64,000 bases of DNA from Xestospongia muta (lineage: Eukaryota; Porifera; Demospongiae; Haplosclerida; Petrosiidae), in assembly GCA_963693285.1 (NCBI GenBank), contig OY848919.1, positions 8,985,461-9,049,460 of the forward strand, given 5' to 3'. The position numbers and the translations under genes were made by a program. The notes beneath the pieces were generated by a model. The model made no database searches. It worked only from the letters and a program-made list of their open reading frames with translations, and was not told the origin of the DNA. How positions within the stretch are numbered: position 1 is the stretch's first letter; each line of letters starts with the position of its first letter. Below are positions 11,001-23,284 of this stretch, piece by piece.

Positions 11001-14000
11001 GGTATAAACGGACTCAAGGACCTCTTAAAAGAAAAGCTGATGCTACAGGACTTTCACGCACCAGCATCAAGAGGCTTCGAAAAGAGAAAGTCGACACTGG
11101 TTTTCCTTCTTTGTAAAAAGGTTTTTTCAAAACCACGATGGCTTTATAGCTGCCCAAAATTCACAAAAGACAATACCTGATTTTTATTTTTATAATAATA
11201 GAACATATGTTCATGTAATTAGAAATGTAATTTTGAGTCGCCACATGACATACAGCTTTTTTCTCAAGGCGAAAATTGTTGTTTATTAAAATCCTCGAAT
11301 GTGTTGAATTTGAAGTATGACAAAGGTATACCATTGAAAATGTATGGAGTTGTTTAGTTTGCTACTTTCTCGTAGCACTAGAAAGCCAAATTTTATATAT
11401 AAAATGTGGGTTTGCAAGCTGAATCAATTGGTGCAAGTTTCATGCGGATAGCACGTAAAACGGCAAAGTTATTTACATGTCTGGGTGTCTCTTCTCAACT
11501 CGGACATAAATGAATTACTATAATTCAATATTTACACATTATATAGATCATAGTGAAGGAATCATTTCATTTTTATCATATGCTGGAGTTATTAATTATG
11601 AGGAGAAAAATGATAATTGGATGGCTAGTTTATATGTTATGAAAGATCTTGAAAGTTATTTAAAGGTAACAGTAGTTCATAGTAACAAACATTTTAGTAT
11701 AATTATTATGATTGCTACTGCTTTATATTGTATTCTGTAGTATATTGAAAGGAGCTCTGATACTGAAGGTCCTATTTATTTCAATTTTGTTGATGAAAAT
11801 GGATTTATTGAACTTGTTTTTCGACAAGAACCACCTCCAGGATGGAGCATTAAACCAAAGATTGAACCATGCAAGGTTTGATATGAATGCCATTTCATTA
11901 TTCTTTTATTAAGCTGTTTATATGTAGTTATGGCAAAGTGATATTGATAAATTTGAGTCATCTCCTAGCACTATGGTGTCATCATGTCAATTTCTTATAC
12001 ATGCTGATGATAGTCTAGACACTTGTGAAAATTTGGTATATCCTATTGAAGTAAAGGGTATAACACCTCCAATGAATATAACAATTCATCGGAAGAGATC
12101 AGGTACAACCTTGTATCATACATAGTCTTTTAGTCATCCTAACTAATGCAGATAGAATCTGACATTGTTACCAAAAATTTACTTTAATATTGATCAAATG
12201 CATAATTTTATTAATTCTATAATGTTAACTATAATATGTAGATAATTTACCACTGATATTCTATAAACATTGTGCAGGAATGTTAGGAAACTATTATAGC
12301 AATTGTCTTCTCTTGCAGGTGGTCTAAAAAATCCAGTGGAGATAATAGGTTAGCATTTATATTTCCATGATTTTCATTATGTAGTAGTTAGAGTACTGTT
12401 TTAAGGTTGAATGATCATACAGTATGGTACAAAAAGGTACTATATGAACATCAAAATCATACTTTAACTGTTTTATAGTGAAGCTTTGGTTGCCATTGGT
12501 GCATTGTTTTAATTGTTTCTGATTGTCATTAGTATTACAAAATGGTGTACTCATACAAACAATGACTGCATGTACGATGCTGTTTAAAACGTGATTACTT
12601 CAATATGGCATGGTTATAGTATGATGTATGGGCGTATCAATAGTAGTGACAGTGCTATAAGAAAACTCATATAGCATGGTAGATGTGGTCATTTTTGTGA
12701 CTGAACTGTTTCTTTGCAACGCTTATAGCTACTATAAACAGTTTTAAAATTATGCTTCTTTCTAGCTTCGTTAAGTGCTACTGATCCTGCCTAGTATAAC
12801 TATAAATCAAAACCATAAATCTGATCTCATGCTATACAGAATATATTGCATTCTTAGTGTGAGCTCATACAATATTTTGACTACTCTTTTTTCATTTTTT
12901 TTCATTATATTCCATATAGCACTCAGAACATTGCTTTAACTAATACAATATACATGCATGTAGTGTTGTCAGTACCTTTTGATACATCATGTATCACACT
13001 GGAAATATCTTTATTGTACTTGTATCATGCGAAGTACTGTTCAATATATGTAGTCAGCATGCGATTTGTGGTTGATCTTTTTGATCAAATATCACAGCAA
13101 AATTGAACAGGAATATCAACACAATAATAATAATAAATGAAATGCCTCTCTCAAACAACTTTTTCCTTGTCAAAGTGGTAGTCTAGAACTGGGACTTGTC
13201 AGGTTCTGACTTTTAAATTTTTTTTAAGGGTTAAAGGTCTACAGGAACCTTGACTATTGATATATTTTTTGACTATTAGGTTTGCTGGTATCTTTGATGT
13301 GCCCAGGCAAATCAACCAATCATTTAAAGCATCTAGTATTGTTACCATACAAGGATTATTGCACAGGGTATGGTGTGAATGTTCTTGCAGCACTCAGCTT
13401 TGCCATGTGGTGTATGATCATCTCATCCCTACCTGTTCTTTGTTATTTCTCATCAATCACTTATAAAAAGATTTTAAACAATATTTTGTTAAATATGTTT
13501 TGTAAACACATTAAGTAAGAAATATATTCACTTGCAAAAGTGCTTTGCAATTAGCCTATTAATTCATGTACAACCCAATTAGTTTAAACTTCATTAATTA
13601 GCTTTGTCTCTTTTTTAGATCACCGATATCTTCGTAAAGCCATCAAAAAGGGAGGAAAGATCCAAGCTAGAGTCTCAAAAGTCCTTGTACAAGGTCCAGC
13701 TCGAGTTGGCAAGACATCAGTGAAATGTCTAATTCTCTCACAGCGCTACAATAAGGAAAATAGCACTGGTGTTGCTGAGCGTCCACTAGTAGCAGTTGGA
13801 GATTTTTCAATGCAAGCATATCGCCGAAATGAAGAAAAGAAGTGGGAACTTATCAGTGATAAAAATATGGTAGAAATGTTTGCAAACGATATCAAGACTC
13901 AGATGAAAATATATGATAAAAGTAGTAGTACACAGTCAGATGAACATAACAATAGCAAAATGGGAGACAATGGTGTCCATGACAGTCGAATGGAAATTCA

Positions 14001-17000
14001 GCAAGAAGATGTTAAACAGGCTGTTAGTGAAACACACGAAGATCTAGCTGATAAACCATTAAGCAATGGAAATAGTCAAGACAACAATAGTTTGAAAACA
14101 CATAATGAAAATGAAAGCAATGCACACATGGCTCAAGATGAAAACTTTCGTCGAGATAATGATGATATGTCTTCATTACCAGAATCCAATCCTAGTCCAC
14201 AATTAGCAGAGAAGAGAGGTTATGATATAGCAAAACAAATGTCAAACCTTCTCAACAAAGCTTCTGGCAGAACAGACAAATTATCTATGCAAAAAGATTG
14301 GCTTTATTTTATTGATTCTGGAGGTCAAATCCAATTTCAACGGATATTGCAAGCTTTTATACCATGTGCATCAGTTCTTATGTTAGTTATCAATTTAGCT
14401 CAAGACCTCTCTAGTAAGTCCTCTGCTGAATTACAATGTGAAGATGGGAAGAAATACTTGGTAAGTGATCATTCGTTACAAGTTGAGACTCTCTTAAGGC
14501 GACTCATAAGTATGATCAATTTTAGGGATTATAAACAACAAAGTGATATGACCAGTGAAGGCAGCCGTCATCTTTCCTCAGCAATAAAACCTCCAGATAG
14601 ATTAAAAGTAATTGCTATAGCTACACATAGAGATAAATGTGAGGTTGGACAACTTAATGAAGTCGTTGCACATAAAGAAGATCAACTTGAACGTATTTTT
14701 CAATCTGTGTCTGATAATTTGCTATATCAAAATCCTTCTGAAGGTAAAATTCTCTTTGAAGTTGATGGTCGTAAAGCATCTGATCCTGAAGAAACATTTG
14801 ACGATGAACTGAAGAACACAATTAGTAATATTAGTAAAGAATTAATTAGGCAAGCTTTTAAAGTTGATGTTCCATTAACATGGTACGCTTATGAAATCCT
14901 TCTTCGTGATAGCACTTCTATAAGTTGTGGTGTGCTTACACTGGAAGAGTGCATGTCTTTAGGTATTGCATTGGGTTTGGAAGATGATGAAATTGAGCCT
15001 GCACTAAGATTTTTCTCTCTCCTCAATTCTATTCTCTACTATCCAAAAGAAGTCACTAAACTTGTATTTATTGATCCACATAGCCTCATTGAAGTAGTGA
15101 ATGAATTAATGCTTCTTGTCTGTAAAGTACGTAATAAAGAAGATATAGGCCCTGGCACACTAGCGGGACCAGACATGGCTAATTTTGGTATTATTTCCAG
15201 TGACGTTTTTTCACATGAAGAACACTTTAAGAAGTTTCATGAAATATCCAAGGCAGTTACTGATTTAAAATCTGAAGAAGCTATTGATTTTAAATCACAT
15301 TTGTTTAGTATTTTCACTCATCTTCTATTAGCTATTAAATTACCTGATAGTGAACCATCTAATGACAAATATTTTATGCCAGCCTTATTACCATTAACTG
15401 ACCCTTCAAATGTATTTCCATTTGAATCCTCTACTAACACTGCATTATTGTTTTACTTTAGAAATGGTGCTCCAGTTGGGCTTTTTTGTGCTATGATTGT
15501 CAATCTCCTCTCAACCAAAGTCAATAATAAATCCTTGTGGTCACTAGATAAAAGCACTTCCAAGATATATTCCAATTCTATTTTATTACGTTCGAAATGT
15601 TGTCTTGGCAAAGTTGCTTTAGTAGAGTCTTCAGATTGGTTTGGGATCTGTTGTGAATGTCCTGCAGATCAACCTAAAGTCAAAGGAGCTGTTGAAAATG
15701 CCGTTGAAAAAACCAAAAAGAAATGGAGAATTGAAGTTGAATGGGAAATGGCCTTCTTTTGTCCTTGTGGCCAACTACCACGACACCATGCCTTTTTCAA
15801 ATATCATTATTCTGCACTATTTTGTGAGCTTATCAAATCACCATATTGTGCTTGCATTCAAGCAACAAAAGACTTTCCACCTTTTTCATGGATTTTTTTA
15901 AAAAGCAATCAAGGTATGATTTGTATTTTACTGTGCTATGTATTCTTATTATTTTATTTTAACAGATAAAAGACCAGAACTATGCCATCTTGTTGAACTG
16001 TTGGCACCAATTCGTTCAAATTGGGGCTTGATCGGTCGTCAGCTTGGAGTGGACATTCAAGTCATTGATGATGTAAACAAATCAAATCAAATGAAGCTAG
16101 ACGAAGTCATTCAGATTTGGATAGAGACAAAACCTACTCCAACTACTTGGTTTAATATTATTACAGTTGTACAAAAACAGAGTCCTGATGTTGCTGATAC
16201 CATACGGAAATACTTGGATCAGATACTCAGTGAACAGAAACGAGCTAAAATATCAAGTATGTAATATTTGTAAGGCTTTTTGTTACATCAATTTTGTGAA
16301 TAGTGTTCACTTTTACAAGTGATGTTTTGTTCAATATGATGATGACATTATGTGTGTAACAATAATACCTCCATATGTAAATGTATATTCTCAACTGATG
16401 GGAAGTAATTACGGTTAATAATATTAAAGTATTTAAGTAGACCTGGGCAATTTTCCATTTCTATATGATAATTACACACTGTATATATTGTTAGTACACC
16501 CAACTGTATTACTTTCCCATGAATGGAGTCTTGTATTTATGGTTTAGGTGAAGTGAAGAGTTTATAAGTAGAGTCTAATTACAATTTTATTAGGGACAGT
16601 CTTTGATGGTACTTTCGGATGTGACTCAATGTCAGAAGAAGTAGATTCTGCTCTATCAGAATCAGGTGTGGATATGTTTCAATTTGACAGTGACTTAGAG
16701 CCAGAGGTATGTAAAAGGAAACCTCCAAAGAAAAAAACAAAAGGAAAAACAAAACATAAAGGTATTTTCATAGTATATCCCAACTAAATCATTTTAAATT
16801 GTCATCTTAAGGTAATCAAGAGTCACCAAAACATTTACATAAGCATTTGCCAGCACATCTTTTAAAAGATAAAGTTGAGAAACCAAAAGGTTCAAAAATT
16901 GATGTACCATTGAGAACACCTTCTAGTAGTTCACATCATGTTCAATTTGGTATGTATATATGTATTGCATGATGTGGGTGGGGCTACAATGCATGATGTT

Positions 17001-18561
17001 TTATAGTGATTTTATTTTAGGATACAAGCACTTTCCATAACTATATACCATTAGCAGAATTAAGTAATGTTTGTTTAACTTTAATACTTCTTACTTCACA
17101 GATGCTAAACCTGAAAAACATGTATTACTGACATTACTACCTCCAATCTATTATTTGTGGCGTGAGCTTGGAGATTTACTTGGAGTTGATGTAGGCACTG
17201 TTCAGAGCTTATCCAATTCATCATGTAGTAACCTTGTAAAGATGTCAGATGTATTGCAAAGCTGGTTGGATAATGAACCAACTCCTGTTACATGGAATAG
17301 TATCATTGATAGGATAGAGGGACCCCTAAAGAATAAAAAACTTGCTAATGAAATCCGTCAAAAACTAAAATCAAGTAATTATTTGTAGTACTAATTAATC
17401 AATCATGTGATGTATACATTCATTTTCATTGTTTGATTGTGATTTGACTTGTGAGCTATTTTCTGTTACAAAAGTAAGCATAACATAATAAAACAGAACT
17501 CTTAAAAAGTGCAAATGCAACACATCCATTGTGGCTAAACTGCTGCACCTGTGGTATAGGTGCCTGCACGATTGACACATTTTCATAGATATTATGATGT
17601 TGGATCAGTTTGAAGCAACCTCTGTTGCCTATTTTATTCCGCATGTCTTCATGCAATTGGTAATTACTGCCACCACTTGAAAATGATAAATATAACATAA
17701 GGTTAACTAAAATTACTGTATCATACCTTAGCTGCTTCAATGAGGTTTGATCACTTTTATGCTTCTCATTTTAAAGTAAATATACTACTGTCATTTTTAC
17801 ATACCAGGTAGTTGTAAAATTACTTTGGGCCATTTGTGTCAGATACATACATTGATGTCAATTTCCTATTGTTATATATATTGTTGTATGTGACTTGAAC
17901 TCAACAAACTAAATTATATATTATTGTCATGCTTATGTCAGATGTATGTGATTTTATGAACAAATTATTGAATTTATAGTTTTACATGACTTCTAAAGTA
18001 TCTCTAAATATGTACCAGAGTTATGAAAAATATGTAGACTGTATATAATGTATAATGTTTTTCATTTTAATGTAAAATTTTTAAAACCATTGATATATAT
18101 ATTTAACAGTTCTTAATATTGTAATAGATACAGCAACATTATCAAAAAAGAACTTAAGAATACCAGTTGAGCTACAGAGATCTGTACACAGTATCAGTAT
18201 GTTATTGAAATAATTTCATTGTATCAGAAATCAAATTTTACTAGGGAAAAGAAAAAGTGAGGGCATAGATTCTGATGAAGACACATCATGTCAGAAACAA
18301 CAAGCTTATGATAACAGTACAACTTCTGATGAGGAATCAAGGTCATCAAGTAAATGTGGAAAGAAACCAGCTGGAGGAAATCAAAAAATGTCATCCAAAA
18401 AACTTAAAGGTATTATGATAGCTTCTATAAACTTGTATATTGATATTATTATAGGACTGAAGAGAAAAAGATCAGAATACAGTAATTCTGATGAACATCA
18501 TTCATTCAGAGAACATAAATTTTACTCTAAAGGATCTGATTCATCACTTGATAGTAACTAA
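8068..18561 (+). CDS. Gene A: LRR / ZU5-like / Roc-COR / tandem Death protein
   Basis: Exons: 8068-8089, 8141-8659, 9294-10091, an uncertain ZU5 exon ending 10742, 11547-11665, 11741-11875, 11928-12102, possibly 12319-12348, then 13619-15913, 15966-16256, 16594-16761, 16812-16949, 17102-17374, 18128-18196, 18245-18409 and 18455-18561. Every junction outside the ZU5 exon is in phase. Start ATG 8068 sits just below the shared promoter block. Order: helical block, LRR, ZU5 half, GIK module, Roc-COR GTPase, Death, acidic/basic linker, Death, basic Ser-rich tail. By family knowledge the product would be an intracellular scaffold with a GTP-controlled switch that recruits Death-domain partners. Gene boundaries are inferred; two adjoining genes cannot be excluded because the ZU5 exon's 5' end does not splice cleanly. 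Confidence 0.65.
8141..8659 (+). CDS. Gene A exon 2: helical N-terminal block
   Basis: About 173 residues, largely helical, without membrane segments or enzyme motifs. The core (FDDVITLIKKKCTISDI, then ITTYKSAVDEICEKI) resembles the large exon of gene D (FDDFLLKYYFISYL, FDEYEKAYVKLISKA), including spacing to a downstream Trp-containing helix pair. I remember this block as common at the N-termini of sponge Death and LRR proteins. Its function is unknown; a death-fold-like adaptor role is conceivable but not shown. The exon is entered and left in phase 1. Confidence 0.6.
9294..10091 (+). CDS. Gene A exon 3: leucine-rich repeats
   Basis: About 266 residues. After a non-repeat start, residues from LEGLFLWNVPITDDD through LKTLDLSNCDITDEGV to LNKLYLRNTSLKYDD form four or five ribonuclease-inhibitor-type LRRs of about 28 residues, with the LxxLxLxxxxIxDxG pattern. 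This subtype is typical of NLR sensors, where it contacts ligands or holds the protein inactive. Here it precedes a Roc-COR GTPase, as in animal ROCO proteins such as LRRK and MASL. The exon is bounded by phase-1 introns. Confidence 0.8.
10357..10742 (+). CDS. Gene A: C-terminal half of a ZU5-like domain
   Basis: The frame KVVVTTLIEGLFEF, LVSTVHNIFVCKPF, LEIHHCVKL and FIKGGQFNLGSRHGIIDI aligns with the second half of the ZU5-like domain in gene B (33625-34147). The first half, which carries the WxxYGL motif in gene B, is not found upstream. The acceptor at 10356 would enter in phase 2, while the LRR exon leaves in phase 1. Either the 5' part of the exon was deleted or a non-obvious exon is missed. 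The exon exits in phase 1 into an intron holding a MITE. Confidence 0.5.
10762..11508 (+). mobile_element. MITE-like DNA transposon, copy 2 (intron of gene A)
   Basis: Inverted ends are GTCCGAGTTGAGAAGAG and its complement CTTCTCAACTCGGAC. It is the same element as 865-1612, in the opposite orientation. The plus strand holds a degenerate HTH reading (KRKADATGLSRTSIKRLRKEK). It lies inside a gene A intron and ends 38 bases before the next exon, leaving a short but apparently usable acceptor. Confidence 0.8.
11547..12102 (+). CDS. Gene A: three-exon GIK module
   Basis: Exons 11547-11665, 11741-11875 and 11928-12102, with intron phases 1-0-0-1. Shared features with the copies in genes B and D are: a Trp near the end of exon 1 (NDNWMASLYV), an acidic-aromatic stretch and GWSIxP in exon 2, and SDIDKFESSPS followed by a YPIEVKGI strand in exon 3. 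It is about 142 residues, probably all-beta judging by alternating hydrophobics. I recognise no named domain. A small 30-base, phase-neutral exon may follow at 12319-12348. Confidence 0.6.
12319..12348 (+). CDS. Possible 30-base microexon of gene A
   Basis: Flanked by TCTTGCAG and GTTAGC, entered and left in phase 1, so including or skipping it keeps the frame. Encodes about ten residues (GGLKNPVEII). Equivalent tiny linker exons occur in genes B, C and D before the next domain. Weak by itself. Confidence 0.35.
12349..13618. other. Long intron of gene A
   Basis: About 1.3 kb between the GIK module and the Roc-COR exon. No CARD, transposon or other coding block is recognised on either strand; the short open frames at 13199-13518 look like chance. 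Confidence 0.5.
13619..15913 (+). CDS. Gene A: Roc-COR GTPase exon
   Basis: One exon of 765 codons, open throughout. The P-loop GPARVGKTSVK lies at about residues 24-34 of the exon. A long polar, Asn/Asp/Ser-rich insert of about 190 residues follows, then the G3-like motif YFIDSGGQ, and G4-like AIATHRDKC. COR follows (VPLTWYAYEILL, ECMSLGIALGL, ILYYPKE, VFIDPHSL). A Cys-containing region ends the exon (CCECPADQ, CPCGQ). Roc-COR proteins hydrolyse GTP and use COR for dimerisation. The exon has no ATG of its own near the P-loop; it continues upstream to the splice acceptor at 13618, so translation does not begin here. Exit is in phase 1 into a Death exon. Confidence 0.85.
15966..16256 (+). CDS. 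Gene A: Death domain 1
   Basis: About 97 residues: ELCHLVELLAPIRSNWGLIGRQLGV, then KLDEVIQIWIETKP and TTWFNIITVVQ. This is the six-helix Death pattern with its conserved Trp residues (W in helix 2, xxWI in helix 4, TTW in helix 5). Death domains assemble with each other in apoptosis and NF-kB-type signalling. A phase-1 exon joined directly to the Roc-COR exon by a 52-base intron. Confidence 0.85.
16594..16949 (+). CDS. Gene A: acidic then basic linker exons
   Basis: Two small phase-1 exons, 16594-16761 and 16812-16949. The first begins acidic (MSEEVDSALSESGVD) and ends in a Lys-rich run (KRKPPKKKTKGKTK) that could serve as a nuclear-localisation-like patch. The second is polar and basic. No domain is recognised. 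Confidence 0.6.
17102..17374 (+). CDS. Gene A: Death domain 2
   Basis: About 91 residues: EKHVLLTLLPPIYYLWRELGDLLGV, KMSDVLQSWLDNEPTPVTWNSI and LANEIRQKL. It is more like the Death domain of gene B (32630-32908) than its own first Death domain, suggesting exchange between genes. A decayed copy of this exon and its upstream intron lies at 40990-41440. Confidence 0.85.
17375..18127. other. Intron of gene A
   Basis: AT-rich, about 750 bases; no coding block recognised. If the donor at 17375 were not used, translation would stop within a few codons (NYL, then TAG). Confidence 0.45.
18128..18561 (+). CDS. Gene A: basic, Ser-rich C-terminal tail
   Basis: Exons 18128-18196, 18245-18409 and 18455-18561, all in phase, ending at TAA 18559-18561. 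Composition alternates basic clusters (RKRKSEG, GLKRKRSEYSNSD) with Ser/Asp runs. Gene C has a similar tail (GNKRQRTGHT), and the gene C pseudogene keeps a trace of one. No fold is expected; phosphorylation or nuclear targeting is possible. Confidence 0.65.
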
Positions 18562-19099
18562 TAGTCATCTACCTGTAAACCAAGGAAAATATATATAGTG
18601 TAGGTTCTGAATATTTTTGATTTATACATGAAACACAAATAACATTTTATTTTATAGCATTACTCCTATAATGAAATGATCAAAACTATATTAAATCTAC
18701 CTCCTTAGTCTTATTGTTAGTGTAATGTATTTTTGTTAGTTTTGTTATATCATGTAATAGTGTATGAGTACATGCTACTTTGACTTGTTATTATTTTTGT
18801 TATTTTCATTTGTGTTCTGCCAATTGGCTTTATTAAAATACATCTATCATATTTAATAGTTAAAAACTAACATAAGTTGTCAACCTAACTTTAACTTGTC
18901 CAAATTTTAAAGTATGCTTGTTACATCATTCATTCATTCTAGTGATTATTATAAATGATTTTAAATTTTTATCCCTAATAACACAATATAGAATTACACT
19001 GAGAAGTAGTAATATATATTTTTTATGATGTGCAATGCTTTTCATTTTTATGTAGACATTGATGCATAGTTAATAGCTCTTGATACTGTATTCTAGCAT
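18562..19099. other. Gene A 3' flank
   Basis: No gene. The stretch near 18970-19060 (AATTACACTGA, then CTTTTCATTTTTATG) recurs at 42215-42290, another sign of scattered duplication. Confidence 0.45.
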
Positions 19100-21070
19100 G
19101 ACAATTACTACAGAGAGAACAGTGGAAGGAGAGTGAGAGGACATTAAAAACAAGTGATGATGTGACATACTTGAAGAGTAATTGTTCAACATTATTGTTA
19201 ATGTCTGATAAAAGTTATATTCTGAACATGTTCCTTTCCTAGAGTAAGTACTTATATACTGCAGTATATATAAATATATAGTACTATTAAAACTAACACA
19301 TACGGATAGTGTACCTGGTAGATGTTGGATGGAGTGATTCTCTTCTGTTGTACTCATATACAGACTGTTATAGTACATGTATCATTTTGTTGAACTCCTC
19401 ATAACTATTAACTACCAAGCTATATATATATCACCATATATATATATATATATATATATACAGTAATCCTTTTTAAGCAACACAGAAGGCAAATTACCTG
19501 TGAGACTATGTAAGTGGTGATGTGTATGTCAGGACTTGTCCAGTTTCCTCTTCTGTTTTATATGGGAGGGGCCTGGGGTCTTATTTTACATCACCAACCA
19601 GTTATTTGTTTATAAATATCATAGCTGCCATTAGTACTATATCTAGTTTGATTATTATTAGTTTGTATTTTATTGTTATTATTATTAACTAGTTATAGTG
19701 GTAGTAGTAGTAGTATAATCTTAATAACTTTAGAACATTTGCTTTAGTCTGATATAACAACATTACATATTTGTCTAACTGTTCGTTTTGTCACCAACAC
19801 AAGATATCACAACAGTGTTGATATTTTAAAACCCTTTCATCACATAATAGTATATTTGTTCAATGGCAAAGTATTTTGAAATGTAATGTATCTACACTCT
19901 AGATAGCACTATGAATTCTGATATAGCTAGACGAGTTTTATTTTAAAGTACAGTAATTATTGCTGAGTCAACTATTAACCCCATTGATCTGGCAATGTGA
20001 ATTTATTTAGGAGAGATACAAGTCCTACTGGCCATATTCTTAACATGAATGAGGACAATGTAGAGGCTGCTTTAATGTACTATCATGATTCGACCATCTA
20101 TCTTTATTTTCCTGAAGTCCTCCCTATTGTTGGGTTTCTTAACCCACCAGCCACTCCTTAACAAACTGTCTAAATTGATCAGTAGCTCCTTTGCAAATGC
20201 TGTTGATTCCTAATTTCTGTTTAATTTGAAAACAACAGAACACCTTCGTTGCTTGAATGAAAAGAGAAAGTCACATGTTGTAATATCCATATAAGTGATG
20301 ATCCTGACAAGAAACATAAACTACCATGGTTTACATCTCAACTTGAAGGTGAATTATTAGCTATACATTATATACTATATATCTTTAACTACAACAATAA
20401 AAAGGTGACTGGCTAATTATGATAAACTGTTAGTGATTTATTGGAGTACTATAAATCAGTATGTAGTTCATGATTGTTATTATGTTTTTTAAACAGGTTC
20501 TATACTTTACTCAGAACCAGATGTATATGATCTTCTTAACCTATTAGCTGACATTGAACATAAGTGGTATGAAATAGGATTAGCATTGAGAGTATACCTG
20601 TTGCTGAGCTTGAACGTCTACTACAACAGGAACATCTACCAAACAAAGTTAAGCTGCTTGAAGTATTAAACTGTTGGATTAATCAGCACACTACAGCAGT
20701 AACATGGAACAGTATCATTACTGCTGTAAAGAGTGTCAAAGGGACTCAAATTGCCAAACAATTAAAGCATATGTTTTACAAGATGACAGACATTATTGAC
20801 TATAACACATCAAGTAAACATATTAAAGGACCATGCTAAAGAGACACTATACAATAGAAGAGTATTATTAGAGGATACATCTACATCATCAAGAGTGTCA
20901 GTTGAGGAACAGAAATCAGACAACAGTATCTTATAAAATAGATTTTATTGTCATAACATATTTTTCATAGGGACAAAAAAAAGAAAGATACAAAAGTCAG
21001 AGGAAATAGACTCTAACCTATTAGAAGCTAGTGAAGATATATCACACAAAAAACGTAGACATCATGAGCT
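19100..21070 (+). pseudogene. Collapsed pseudogene copy of gene C with a Death exon
   Basis: The flank 19190-19330 matches 58440-58590. The first exon (GAAGGCAAATTACCTGTG at about 19490) matches gene C exon 1 but the promoter block is replaced by a TA repeat. The CARD at 19905-20010 has stops and ends early, then jumps straight to COR sequence at about 20035-20200 (matching 61138-61330), so the whole Roc is deleted. Another jump lands at 20285-20350, equivalent to 61974-62050. A Death exon begins at 20497 (DVYDLLNLLADIEHKWYEIGLAL) and loses one base near 20600. A basic tail scrap follows at 20970-21070. It shows that the gene C family once carried a Death domain between COR and tail. Confidence 0.8.
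19436..19460. repeat. (TA)n microsatellite
   Basis: TA dinucleotide run occupying the place where the promoter block of gene C would lie. Confidence 0.85.
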
Positions 21071-23284
21071 ATTTCTCTATATCATAATACTTTTATTACT
21101 ACTTTTGTTTCTTTATTTGCTGTTTTTCTTGTTAGATGTCCTTGTCAGTTTCTTTATATCCTTGCTTTACAACTGTCATAATGTGAGTCATTATCAGATG
21201 ATGTATTATTATATTTGATTTGTTATAGAACACAAAAGGTAAAGATCTGAAGACAGACATTCTAATCACTTTATGCTGTTCATCCCAAAGATAAAATATC
21301 TTTCATGCAATGTTACTTAGAAAAGGTCTTATTCAGAACATCATGGAATTATCTAGATCACTAAATTTTACAAGTGAGAAATACCTCATGAATAATTCCT
21401 ACATATATTTGTTAAGATGAAGATACTGTTGAGTGTTTGTTAGATTTGAGACCCTTTGAATTACTCTTATTACATCATATCTTGTTTTGTAATGAGTTTT
21501 TATTGATCAAGTTAATGAGTTAGTTCCTTTAATTAATGTAATGAATTAATTCCTTAATGTTCTATGTTATAGTTCTCAACAAAGGTGACAATGATTTTGC
21601 AGTAAACAACTATCTATTATTTCATCATCTAAAAGATTAATTAATAGACAATTACGGGAACAGGTTAATGAAGTATGGATACATGAATGAATGAATGGAA
21701 GGATAAACAAATAGAGGTGGTCATATAGACATATAGATAAACAAAGATATTGCTTATACATTTCTTATAATACACATTAGAAACAGATAATGAATCTATT
21801 GAAAAAGAGAAACAAGGACAATGGTAAAGGAGAAGACATAATAAAGAGCATTCAATTGTGTCCTTCCAAAGTTCTATAATAATGTATTGATATAATAATA
21901 TATGTTGTTCACCTTTTATTTATAGTTTCCCACTACTTGAATTGACGAATCATATATTAGAGCTTGTAATAAGATCGCATTATTATGTGAACTGTTATAA
22001 TGAATTATGATATTAATAATTGCAGGAAATATTTGTGTTACAATGATGTTTATTCACTTGAAATTGCAGCACGTTTTCATGAAAGGTTACATTATAAAAT
22101 TGGTCTTATCAAGAATGTCATATAGGTAACTGAACTATCTATCAAGTTAATGAAGAATAGATACATAATGAATAAATGGATAGATAGATGGCTAAATGAA
22201 GGGAGGTGAGTCATATATAATGAGTTTAAAGTGTTTGACTCAACTTGAACAGAGTATGCATGTAATGATTAGTGGGTGTGGTTTATATGTGGTGTAATTA
22301 TAAGAATCCTCCTTATCTAGAAATCTAACAATGGGTTATATATATTATTCAATTGTTGTGTTCTTACAAGTTGTGAGAGATATCCTGGTACATGTATATA
22401 TATCAATGACTTCACTCCCAGTGGTATCAATGGGACAATGAATTATTTATCATAAGTTCTTGTTGAAAAAGTTAAAAAGTTAGAACTTTTTTGTCCACTT
22501 ATTTAATATTTAATTTTTATTCATTTATCATTTTCTTGTCATGTTTCAAAATTTGATTGAGACCATCTTTCATAATATTCACAATAGAATACAGTAAGTA
22601 CATACTCAACAAACAATATTATAATTTTATATACAATATACAATACATGAATTCCTTTAAAAAACAAAAGTTAATTGTTTGGTTGCTATGCAACTATGTT
22701 TGGTTGACAATGATAAACTTTAAATCAGCAGCTATTGACATAAAATTCTTCAGAGACCTAGAAATAAAATTATTATAATTATGTACATACTATATTTTTT
22801 TTATCAGAAGAAGTGATATTACTCTGTTTGTGTTGAGAATGATTGCGAAATTTCAATAAATGAAATGTCATCTACCAAACTTGGGGTGTGTCATCATAGT
22901 TGGAGAACTTTTAATGAGTCATACTAAGGATTATCATGGTTCTTTGTGCAAATCTCTTCTTAGTCTATTTACTTTCACTATTGAAGGTGTTTTCAGCAAT
23001 ATCTGAACTTTTCTGCAAAAGCTGGAGAACGTTTGGACTAGTGTTATTAATAATATGGAAAATGCATGACATTCTTGGTCATGGTAGATTACGAAGAACG
23101 CCGCTCACTTTGTATGGGATTTCAGGTTTGCGACTTTTCTAACTAACTGGTGCTCTAGTTGTTTAATAAAATTTCTGAACTTGAAAAGCATTTTGAATGG
23201 TACAAACCATTTCTCTCAAGCTCATTAATAGCCAGAGTTATAACACTGAATTAGTGTTCATTCTCAACTTAAAACAGAGTATAT
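21071..23284. other. No gene recognised
   Basis: AT-rich with scattered short ORFs. Two stretches rich in ATGGATAGATAG-like steps (21670-21740 and 22150-22200) look like low-complexity repeats. A weak copy of the MITE terminus occurs at 22230-22250. Confidence 0.4.

Noticed and set aside
15641..15901. Overlapping plus-strand frame of 86 codons
   Set aside because: Out-of-frame shadow inside the Roc-COR exon of gene A.
22228..22256. Sequence resembling the MITE terminus (also at 23262-23281)
   Set aside because: Only the ACTCAACTTGAACAGAGTAT-like end is present, with no partner end or interior, so it is not called an element.
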